21,279 bases of DNA from a virus. Position numbers and translations under genes: made by a program. This document shows positions 16,216 to 21,035 of the stretch, piece after piece. The notes under the pieces were generated by a model that had not been told where the DNA came from, made no database searches, and saw nothing but the letters and a program-made list of their open reading frames with translations. The stretch spans positions 1 to 21,279 of the IMG/VR virus record IMGVR_UViG_3300011116_000136; one strand, given 5' to 3'. The first letter of the stretch is position 1. The number at the start of each line of letters is the position of its first letter.

Positions 16216-18084
16216 TTATCCGTAAGTTTCAGCCCATTGCTCAGCAAAGGCATCATCTAAATTGATTGAGTGTCGCATTTCCTTTTGACGTCTAGTTGCC
16301 CACCTATTGTTGGCATACTTAGTAGCAAAGGATGTCTGTTGCATTAGTTCACGTACTCGAATGATAGCAAACCATAGAGCCATCACGCAGTCAGTTGGGT
16401 TTTTAGTATCTGGCTTCCAAGTAATTAATTGTTGCACCAGAGATTTTAAACCTTCAGAACCTTCATTGGATGGAAGTTCTATCAGGTTGTTATCTTGAAA
16501 TCTGCCGTCCCTCAGACTGCCAAATAAGGCAGACATGGAGGCCACACCGAATGATGTGTCCCATTTATTTTTACCAGTAAAGTGTGGATTCAACTTACAA
16601 CCATACTGGGCTAAATACTGAACTAAGTCAGTGTCCATCTGATACGCCTTTTGATGGGCGTTGATTTCAACTCGAAACTCTTGAGGAGAGTATCTTTCTA
16701 CCCACTCTTCAATTAGAGCACGCTCTTTTTGTGGAGTAGGGTCAACCATGTTTACGCAATCTAAAACATAAACTTTGCCATCACCTCGGTTAAATGTAAC
16801 CGCTACGAAAGCAGACCTGCCTGATACGGCTGGGTCAAAACCTATAACTGTGTAAGTACCTTCAATGCGCTTTGGATGGCCTGCTGTTCCAGCCTTGAGT
16901 GGTCCTCTTTTTCGCATTCCATTAACGCATCCTGCGACAACTGTTGGTGGGAAGATTGCGTCTTCGACAACATCTTCTTGTTGGTAGACCATTGCCCAGA
17001 CTGACGGAGCAACCTCAGACCTTCTAGTAAAGAGCGAGGGTCCATCCCACTTTGGAAATAATCCTTCTTCATTTGCTTCATCCTGTTCCCCTTCAGCCCT
17101 ATCTGTCCAAGGCCATAATGTTTTCCAGTTGTCTGGCTTCTCATCAAACTCCAGAACTGCTGGTTGGGCGAAGTAGGTGAAGGGAGATTTGCCACCTGTC
17201 CATTGGTCGCCATCTCTAATCATCTTATATAAATCTATAGGGGCGACACGGGTTCCTACTATAAGTAGTTTTCCGTGCCGTCCCAAACGGGTGATGACTT
17301 CTTTTTGAAGCCATTCAATTTGCTTTTCCCACTCATGTGAGTTTGAGTTCATCACCACATCGTCTAGGATAATCAGGTCGGCGCGAGCACCGTAAATCTG
17401 TGACCCGAATCCTAATGCTTGTACCGTAGGGTCTTTTTCGCCTGAGTCACGTCCAGTACCTAGGTAAATCATATCTGCTGACCATGTAGGTGAGTCAGCC
17501 TTGTATCCGCCGTTTGGTCCGAAGGACATCTGTAACTTAGTCCAGTTTGGATGGGACATACGGGTCTTGATTGCACTTAAAAATTTTCTGGCCATACCCT
17601 GGGTCTTAGAGACAATAATGATTCTGACGTTAGGGTCTATGGCTATGCGGTAGGTCACATAGTTTATTGTGATGACTGTGGACTTAGCATGTTCAGGTGG
17701 TACGTTAATTAGAACTCGGTTGCTGGCCGCAGGCTCATAGGTCATAGATGGATGTAGCCAACGTGGTTCCCGCCCCTCGATTAGGTCAACCCAATCTTTG
17801 TGGTGGTCGAACAACTTGGTGTCTAGGAATTGCTCGGAGAAATCCTCAAACGAGATATCCTTCAGATTGGCAAGGTCAGCCTTAACACCTTTACCAGCAA
17901 GTCTTGCTTTGTCGGCCTCAGCCTTAAATTCAGGGTCAGACATTGACCATTGGCGGAAGGTAACATCGTTACGACCTACAGCATTCATAGCGTCGGTAAT
18001 GGTGCTACCCTGGGTCAGGAGTTCTAGGACCTGCTTCTTAGCGGCCTCCTTAGGAATGTCCTGCTTGCCAGGCTTTCGTCCCAT
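16216..18084 (-). CDS. terL: Large terminase with N-terminal HTH-like segment
   Basis: The packaging motor, 622 residues. Residues 12-65 (AAKKQVLELLTQGSTITDAM through FRQWSMSDPEFKAEADKARL) read like the helix-turn-helix of a small terminase, possibly a fused DNA-recognition domain. The ATPase follows: a degenerate Walker A at 128-136 (VPPEHAKST), Walker B at 237-242 (LIILDD), and the coupling motif LLIVGTRVAPID near 273-284. The nuclease domain has Asp417 in VIGFDPAVSGRS, Glu473 in RVEINAH and Asp565 in NPTDCVMALWF, spaced as in RNase H-fold terminases. AGGAGG with a four-base spacer precedes the ATG. It is the first gene of the late operon; no separate small terminase is visible in the window. 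Confidence 0.92.
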   Translation of the reverse strand: MGRKPGKQDIPKEAAKKQVLELLTQGSTITDAMNAVGRNDVTFRQWSMSDPEFKAEADKARLAGKGVKADLANLKDISFEDFSEQFLDTKLFDHHKDWVDLIEGREPRWLHPSMTYEPAASNRVLINVPPEHAKSTVITINYVTYRIAIDPNVRIIIVSKTQGMARKFLSAIKTRMSHPNWTKLQMSFGPNGGYKADSPTWSADMIYLGTGRDSGEKDPTVQALGFGSQIYGARADLIILDDVVMNSNSHEWEKQIEWLQKEVITRLGRHGKLLIVGTRVAPIDLYKMIRDGDQWTGGKSPFTYFAQPAVLEFDEKPDNWKTLWPWTDRAEGEQDEANEEGLFPKWDGPSLFTRRSEVAPSVWAMVYQQEDVVEDAIFPPTVVAGCVNGMRKRGPLKAGTAGHPKRIEGTYTVIGFDPAVSGRSAFVAVTFNRGDGKVYVLDCVNMVDPTPQKERALIEEWVERYSPQEFRVEINAHQKAYQMDTDLVQYLAQYGCKLNPHFTGKNKWDTSFGVASMSALFGSLRDGRFQDNNLIELPSNEGSEGLKSLVQQLITWKPDTKNPTDCVMALWFAIIRVRELMQQTSFATKYANNRWATRRQKEMRHSINLDDAFAEQWAETYG

Positions 18085-18140
18085 GAAGCCTCCTATAAAA
18101 CGGTTATTTAACGGTAAGTGTAAACGGACAGAACTTACCC

Positions 18141-18173
18141 ATATATATATATTATATATATTATATTATATAA
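18141..18173. repeat. Alternating A/T tract
   Basis: Thirty-three bases consist only of A and T, mostly as TA steps, with overlapping TATAAT strings when read on the minus strand. The tract lies 57 bases upstream of the terminase start. It could be an easily melted element of an origin, or the -10 part of the leftward late promoter. Confidence 0.6.
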
Positions 18174-18202
18174 GAGTTGGCGGGATAAAAGGGAGCCAAC
18201 TC
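18174..18202. repeat. 8-bp inverted repeat beside A/T tract
   Basis: GAGTTGGC and GCCAACTC pair perfectly around a 13-base spacer. An alternative smaller hairpin, GGGAG-CCAA-CTCCC, overlaps its right arm, so two mutually exclusive folds are possible. It adjoins the A/T tract on the side away from the terminase gene, a position suited to an operator or late-promoter regulator site. Confidence 0.5.
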
Positions 18203-18254
18203 CCTATATATGGAATTATTATTACATATATAGATAACCTGTTCAAATACAGAA

Positions 18255-18271
18255 ACCGAACAAAGTTCGGT
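18255..18271. promoter_or_regulatory. Palindrome ACCGAAC-AAA-GTTCGGT
   Basis: Seven-base arms are perfectly complementary around a three-base centre. A TATAAT on the plus strand begins at 18280, so the palindrome overlaps where a -35 would lie (18257-18262, a poor CGAACA). It shares GAAC/GTTC arms with the LexA-like sites further right but with a 3-base rather than 4-base centre. It may be an operator or a small hairpin. Confidence 0.4.
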
Positions 18272-18305
18272 AAAATACTTATAATATGTCCGATTTATGT
18301 ATATA

Positions 18306-18362
18306 TGCGGGGGGTATTATATAACAGAAATATTTTACGGGATACTATGACATCCCCCCGCA
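18306..18362. repeat. G/C-rich 9-bp inverted repeat with 39-base loop
   Basis: TGCGGGGGG (18306-18314) is exactly complementary to CCCCCCGCA (18354-18362). The arms are pure G/C blocks inside strongly A/T-rich DNA, and the 39-base interval includes a minus-strand TATAAT. Such homopolymer arms are unlikely by chance in this context; candidate roles are an origin structure, packaging site or looped operator. Confidence 0.5.
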
Positions 18363-18390
18363 CGCATTATTAAACACTCTAGGGTCAAAA

Positions 18391-18422
18391 TATCGACTTA
18401 TCGACTTATAGATTTATCGACA
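18391..18422. repeat. Four tandem 8-bp iteron-like repeats
   Basis: Units TATCGACT, TATCGACT, TATAGATT and TATCGACA follow each other without gaps; three of the four share TATCGAC. Tandem repeats next to A/T-rich DNA are typical of initiator-binding iterons, but no initiator gene is visible in the window, and the array is short. Confidence 0.5.
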
Positions 18423-18430
18423 ATTAACGC

Positions 18431-18446
18431 TAGAACAAATGTTCTA
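18431..18446. promoter_or_regulatory. LexA/DinR-like palindrome 1
   Basis: TAGAACAAATGTTCTA is a 16-base element with perfect 6-base arms and the GAAC-N4-GTTC core of Gram-positive and actinobacterial LexA boxes. A CACTATAA element follows about 18 bases later (18465-18472). The core match is seen directly; binding by host LexA is inferred. Confidence 0.5.
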
Positions 18447-18545
18447 TGGCTGACTATCTCCCGACACTATAAGTTCTAAGGGTGGGGGGTAGTTTAACTA
18501 TTTATTATCTAGGGCTACCCTATAAATATATTACTCACCAGTAAT

Positions 18546-18559
18546 CGAACATCTGTTCG
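18546..18559. promoter_or_regulatory. LexA/DinR-like palindrome 2
   Basis: CGAACATCTGTTCG has perfect 5-base arms around ATCT and matches the CGAAC-N4-GTTCG form typical of actinobacterial LexA sites. A second CACTATAA copy (18574-18581) follows after 14 bases, and the -35 of promoter P1 begins 27 bases downstream, so a bound repressor could control rightward early transcription. Confidence 0.55.
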
Positions 18560-18585
18560 TGTGATAGACACCACACTATAAACAC

Positions 18586-18614
18586 TTGACTTATTGGGGG
18601 GCGCGTGGTATAAT
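18586..18614 (+). promoter_or_regulatory. Early promoter P1 (TTGACT-N17-TATAAT)
   Basis: A near-perfect sigma70-type promoter: -35 TTGACT at 18586-18591, exactly 17 bases, then the consensus -10 TATAAT at 18609-18614. The upstream block ACTTGACTTAT recurs at P2 and P4. It reads toward the early genes. Confidence 0.8.
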
Positions 18615-18655
18615 CCCACCCATCTACCATGTGAGGTAAATCACACCGACACGAC

Positions 18656-18684
18656 TTGACTTATAGAATTAGGCGTGGTAGTAT
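18656..18684 (+). promoter_or_regulatory. Early promoter P2 (TTGACT-N17-TAGTAT)
   Basis: The -35 TTGACT is at 18656-18661 and the -10 TAGTAT at 18679-18684 with a 17-base spacer. The same ACTTGACTTAT block opens the promoter, and the GCGTGGTA ahead of the -10 is shared with P1, indicating duplication of a promoter unit. It lies 70 bases downstream of P1. Confidence 0.7.
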
Positions 18685-18754
18685 TATCCTTATCAAGTTA
18701 GAGATAACTAGATAGAACTAAATAAAGAACTTTAGAGATTAAGGCGTGTCGCAC

Positions 18755-18783
18755 TTGACTAGGTTCGCCTAGTATGGTAAGAT
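18755..18783 (+). promoter_or_regulatory. Early promoter P3 (TTGACT-N17-TAAGAT)
   Basis: The -35 TTGACT is at 18755-18760, with a 17-base spacer and -10 TAAGAT at 18778-18783. The spacer contains a separate inverted repeat. It is the promoter nearest to the first early gene, about 140 bases upstream of its start codon. Confidence 0.7.
18758..18773 (+). promoter_or_regulatory. Operator-like inverted repeat inside P3
   Basis: ACTAGG and CCTAGT are perfect 6-base arms around TTCG. The element covers the end of the -35 and most of the spacer of P3, the usual place for a repressor to block RNA polymerase. No such element is seen in P1 or P2. Confidence 0.5.
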
Positions 18784-18810
18784 ACTCTTAATAACTAAAT
18801 AAAGGTTAGA

Positions 18811-18896
18811 CTACTTAGCGGTAGCCTAGAGAGATACGCCCCACGACAATTCGGCGGTTGCGCTGAAGGGATACTAACTAGACTACTACTAAGTAG
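18811..18896 (+). promoter_or_regulatory. Folded 5' leader of first early gene
   Basis: CTACTTAG (18811-18818) and CTAAGTAG (18889-18896) form a perfect 8-bp closing stem around about 70 bases that are themselves rich in short G/C complements (GCGGTAG, GGCGGTTGCGC). It ends 27 bases before the start codon, placing the ribosome-binding site just outside the fold. It could be a regulatory leader; no known riboswitch class is recognised. Confidence 0.4.
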
Positions 18897-18923
18897 CCTA
18901 ACCCCTAGCGAAAGGTGAGAGTA

Positions 18924-19250
18924 ATGCCATATAACCCCTTCGGGGTTAGTGGTAGTATAATCACTCCACCGCATAAGGTTCGAACCACTAAGGCGTGGCA
19001 AGGTTCACGCTCAAGGCGGTTCAGTAATCTAGTGGTGAGAGATAAGGCGGGCAATATAATCGTTGCTATCGAGGATAGCCAAGCGGTTAAACTTGCTAGG
19101 CGTACAATTAAGAACGCCAAGCCTAAAGATACTACCCCTAAACCCTTAACCGAGTTAGAATTGCGTACTATTGCGTTAGATGAACGCCGTAGGCAATTTG
19201 AAGCACAGCAAGCCGAGAATTATCGCAAGTTAGTCGGCAATTACAATTAG
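18924..19250 (+). CDS. First early gene, hypothetical basic protein
   Basis: The 108-residue product starts at ATG 18924 with AGGTGAG six bases upstream; a GTG nine bases earlier is rejected because it sits within that ribosome-binding site. It opens MPYNPFGVSGSIITPPHKVR, is basic, has a short beta unit (NLVVRDKAGNIIVAIEDSQA) and ends in a charged helix (ERRRQFEAQQAENYRKLVGN). There is no cysteine, membrane span or catalytic motif. It is the first gene of the rightward block behind three tandem promoters and is likely expressed early. I do not recognise it; a DNA- or host-factor-binding role is possible but unsupported. The stop is TAG. Confidence 0.7.
   Translation: MPYNPFGVSGSIITPPHKVRTTKAWQGSRSRRFSNLVVRDKAGNIIVAIEDSQAVKLARRTIKNAKPKDTTPKPLTELELRTIALDERRRQFEAQQAENYRKLVGNYN
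18932..18948 (+). promoter_or_regulatory. Stable hairpin at start of first early gene
   Basis: TAACCCC and GGGGTTA pair perfectly around TTC within the first nine codons. A 7-bp stem with four G-C pairs this near the start codon could slow initiation or be a binding site for a translational regulator. It may also only reflect codon content. Confidence 0.45.
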
Positions 19251-19259
19251 TAGCCGATA

Positions 19260-19310
19260 GTCCTAGCCCGTAGGTCGGGTGTCTATGGGGTTCGATACCC
19301 CACTAGGACA
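19260..19310 (+). ncRNA. Miniature tRNA-like fold (51 nt)
   Basis: GTCCTAG (19260-19266) pairs over 7 bp with CTAGGAC (19303-19309), exactly like an acceptor stem, with a discriminator A after it. Directly before the 3' strand lies a canonical T arm: TGGGG, the 7-base loop TTCGATA, and CCCCA. Between acceptor and T arm, where the D and anticodon arms would be, there are only 19 bases, holding one small hairpin (CCCG-TAGGT-CGGG). No CCA is encoded (A then CGCC). The gene is thus too short to decode; it is either a shrunken tRNA gene, a tRNA mimic, or part of an attachment site. Confidence 0.55.
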
Positions 19311-19329
19311 CGCCGTAAGTCGAGGATAC

Positions 19330-19358
19330 TTGACTTATAGCCCTAAGTATGCTATACT
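19330..19358 (+). promoter_or_regulatory. Early promoter P4 (TTGACT-N17-TATACT)
   Basis: The -35 TTGACT is at 19330-19335, the spacer is 17 bases and the -10 TATACT is at 19353-19358. The upstream ACTTGACTTAT block is identical to P1 and P2. Transcription from it would give a very short leader, about 13 bases before the first start codon. It drives the small genes and probably the amidoligase. Confidence 0.75.
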
Positions 19359-19362
19359 TAGG
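19342..19362 (+). promoter_or_regulatory. 9-bp operator palindrome over the P4 -10
   Basis: CCTAAGTAT and ATACTTAGG are perfect 9-base arms around GCT, and the right arm contains the -10 box. This is the strongest inverted repeat in the early block. It suits a dimeric repressor that would occlude the promoter; no repressor gene is visible in the window. Confidence 0.6.
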
Positions 19363-19377
19363 CATTACTAAGGAGTT

Positions 19378-19479
19378 ATGTTGGACAGAACTTGCTTAGA
19401 GTGTGGAGTTAAACTACACTCTAGTTATGAGATAATCCTACATAATTGCGAGGGTAAGGAGAATAATGGAGATGATTAA
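19378..19479 (+). CDS. 33-aa Cys-pair (zinc-ribbon-like) protein
   Basis: The short frame starts at ATG 19378 (AAGGAG two bases away) or possibly TTG 19381, which has the better five-base spacing. The product reads MLDRTCLECGVKLHSSYEII and ends LHNCEGKENNGDD. CxxC at residues 6-9 plus His22 and Cys24 could hold one zinc ion in a half zinc ribbon. It follows P4 by a very short leader and overlaps the next gene by 14 bases. Small single-zinc proteins of this kind are common in actinophage early regions, with unknown targets. Gene reality is likely from the ribosome-binding site and packing; function is not established. Confidence 0.55.
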   Translation: MLDRTCLECGVKLHSSYEIILHNCEGKENNGDD

Positions 19480-19615
19480 CCTAGAGGTAGATAGTAATTC
19501 TATCTATCTAACTACCTACTTAGGCGATTTATACCTACCAATTAGAACTATAATTCTAGTCGGTATAGTAGTTATCACCCTAAGAGGGGTTAAACTATTC
19601 AGAGAACGCAGATAA
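19466..19615 (+). CDS. 49-aa single-pass membrane protein
   Basis: The ATG at 19466 has AAGGAG four bases upstream; a second ATG at 19472 with a ten-base spacer is an alternative. The product has an N-terminal polar half (MEMINLEVDSNSIYLTTYLG) and one clear membrane segment at about 25-40 (PIRTIILVGIVVITL), ending in a positively charged tail (RGVKLFRERR), which suggests N-out/C-in topology. It overlaps the preceding gene by 14 bases. Size and layout could suit a membrane-acting early protein, a superinfection-exclusion factor or a holin-like peptide, but only the membrane segment is supported. Confidence 0.55.
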   Translation: MEMINLEVDSNSIYLTTYLGDLYLPIRTIILVGIVVITLRGVKLFRERR

Positions 19616-19617
19616 TC

Positions 19618-19797
19618 ATGGATAACAATGTGGTTATTGAGATTACTAGAGATGACTTAGAACTCATAAGAAAATCTCTAAGAACCCAAGAGGGTTGGTA
19701 CACTAGGTCAGACTTTAAGAGTATGGCTATGGCTACTAACTTGCTAAGAAATAAAATCAATGATATAATGATAGAACTAGAACTACCTATAAAATAG
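19618..19797 (+). CDS. 59-aa hypothetical helical protein
   Basis: The ATG at 19618 lies two bases after the preceding stop, with no good ribosome-binding site, so translation probably depends on coupling. The product starts MDNNVVIEITRDDLELIRKS, continues with LRTQEGWYTRSDFKSMAMAT and ends LELPIK. It is mostly alpha-helical, with a short beta start, and has no cysteines or membrane span. The charge is mixed. I do not recognise a family. It is followed after 11 bases by the amidoligase gene, whose AGGGGG begins in this gene's stop codon. Confidence 0.55.
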   Translation: MDNNVVIEITRDDLELIRKSLRTQEGWYTRSDFKSMAMATNLLRNKINDIMIELELPIK

Positions 19798-19808
19798 GGG
19801 GTGATGAT

Positions 19809-21023
19809 ATGCCGATAGATGATGATGAGGACACCGAGTATGGTTGCGCCACATGTGATTATCGTTCGACTAGCGAGGACGACTTCGTAATAGTAGGTGA
19901 TGACCTACTATGTGAGAGTTGCCGAGCATGGTGTAATTATTGTGAGGAGTATTGCCACAATGATAACACCCACTATGTCGAGGGTGTCGGTGATTATTGT
20001 GAGAGTTGTTGGGAGAACCACACTCACTATTGCGAGAGATGTAGTTGTACCTATGCCGAGAACGATAGCATGTACAATATCGAGGATAGGGGTGAGTATT
20101 GGTGCGAGGGTTGCTATGAGAGTGATGGCAATTATTGTGATGATTGCGACCAATACTATGCTAGAGGGTGTAATAATTGTGGTGATGGCGGTAGGGGTTC
20201 TCGACTTATCAACGACTACTCTTACAAGCCTGACCCTAAGTTTATAGGTAAAGATAAGAATAACCTATACTTTGGAATAGAATTAGAGATGGAGATTAGG
20301 TCAGGCGACCTAGATGATAGTGCTAGGTATGTATCAGAGAATATAGGTAATTGGGTTTATATGAAGCAGGATAGTAGTATAAATCAAGGTGGGTATCGTG
20401 GCTTTGAGTTAGTATCTCACCCTATATCCTTTAGTAGTTGGTCAGACTTCCCACTATTCGATAAGACCTTAGACTATCTAAGAGAACACCAAGAAGCAAG
20501 GTCGTGGGACGCTAAGAGTTGCGGATTACATATACATGTAAGTAGGGCAGGGTTCAAGGGTGGTGCTCATACTCATAGGTGGCTAACGCTAATCTATAAG
20601 AACGCACCTGAGATGATGAAGTTTGCTGGTCGTAAGTCAGATTACGCCAAGTTCAATGATGTGTGGAAGTATGATGAGTACGACAGACCATACTTCACCC
20701 TAGCCGATAAGGTGGCTAGTCCTAGACAGGTGAACACCGAGAGATATTCTGCGGTAAATACGCAGAACGAACACACGCTAGAACTTAGGTTCTTTAGAGG
20801 GACTACTAAGCCAAGCGGTGTCCGTAGTGCTATACAATTAGCACATGCTAGTATAGAATATACTCGCAACCTTACCTTATCAGATGTAAAGATAGGTATG
20901 CTAGGTTGGGATTGGTTCTATGAATATGTGGAAGCCAACAATGGCTTCTACCCTGACTTATATGAGCGTATGTCCAAAGTACGCTCATTAAGTATCAACA
21001 GTAAAGAGTTAGTCAATGCGTAA
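19809..21023 (+). CDS. Zinc-ribbon amidoligase (ATP-dependent COOH-NH2 ligase)
   Basis: The 404-residue protein joins a carboxyl group to an amine using ATP. The N-terminal 125 residues hold eight CxxC pairs (C13/16, 35/38, 42/45, 64/67, 75/78, 99/102, 110/113, 121/124), enough for about four zinc sites. The glutamine-synthetase-like amidoligase domain (about 150-355) shows YFGIELEMEI at 154-163, KQDSS, GFELVSHP at 198-205, CGLHIHVSR at 238-246, RYSAVN at 312-317 and TLELRFFRGT at 323-332, the metal/ATP and substrate positions of the family (Amidoligase_2). AGGGGG lies seven bases before the ATG. A class II glutamine amidotransferase follows 12 bases later, so ammonia or glutamine-derived nitrogen is a likely substrate; target proteins or peptides are unknown. 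Confidence 0.85.
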   Translation: MPIDDDEDTEYGCATCDYRSTSEDDFVIVGDDLLCESCRAWCNYCEEYCHNDNTHYVEGVGDYCESCWENHTHYCERCSCTYAENDSMYNIEDRGEYWCEGCYESDGNYCDDCDQYYARGCNNCGDGGRGSRLINDYSYKPDPKFIGKDKNNLYFGIELEMEIRSGDLDDSARYVSENIGNWVYMKQDSSINQGGYRGFELVSHPISFSSWSDFPLFDKTLDYLREHQEARSWDAKSCGLHIHVSRAGFKGGAHTHRWLTLIYKNAPEMMKFAGRKSDYAKFNDVWKYDEYDRPYFTLADKVASPRQVNTERYSAVNTQNEHTLELRFFRGTTKPSGVRSAIQLAHASIEYTRNLTLSDVKIGMLGWDWFYEYVEANNGFYPDLYERMSKVRSLSINSKELVNA

Positions 21024-21035
21024 GAGAGGAGTTGT

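Larger units (their letters stand above)
18716..18804 (+). repeat. Direct repeat AACTAAATAAAG downstream of P2 and P3
   Basis: The 12-base string AACTAAATAAAG occurs at 18716-18727 and again at 18793-18804, on either side of P3. Each copy lies in the transcribed leader of the promoter before it. It may be a duplicated leader segment or a protein or RNA-binding site. Confidence 0.5.
18085..18923. other. Divergent control region without genes
   Basis: About 840 bases separate the leftward late operon from the rightward early genes; neither strand holds a convincing coding frame. From left to right it contains an A/T tract, inverted repeats, an 8-bp repeat cluster, two LexA-like palindromes, three tandem rightward promoters and a folded leader, each listed separately. 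No consensus sigma70 -35/-10 pair was found reading left toward the terminase, although TATAAT strings occur in the A/T tract, so the late promoter may need a phage activator. The region is also a candidate for an origin or packaging site. Confidence 0.7.

Noticed and set aside
18141-18195. Consensus sigma70 late promoter reading toward the terminase
   Set aside because: Minus-strand TATAAT strings exist in the A/T tract, but no TTGACA-like hexamer lies at the right distance from any of them.
17798-18373. Plus-strand frame running from the terminase into the control region
   Set aside because: Most of it is antisense to terL and the rest is translated A/T tract and repeats; no ribosome-binding site or sensible protein composition.
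19286-19310. Phage attachment site (attP) overlapping a tRNA 3' end
   Set aside because: Not excluded, but the 5' acceptor strand is also present and complementary, no integrase is in the window, and the bases after the discriminator do not read CCA. The tRNA-like fold was therefore preferred.
19908-20153. Minus-strand Ile/Thr-rich frame opposite the zinc ribbons of the amidoligase
   Set aside because: Its apparent hydrophobic repeats are only the reverse reading of Cys/Asp/Tyr-rich codons; the plus-strand amidoligase is clearly the real gene.
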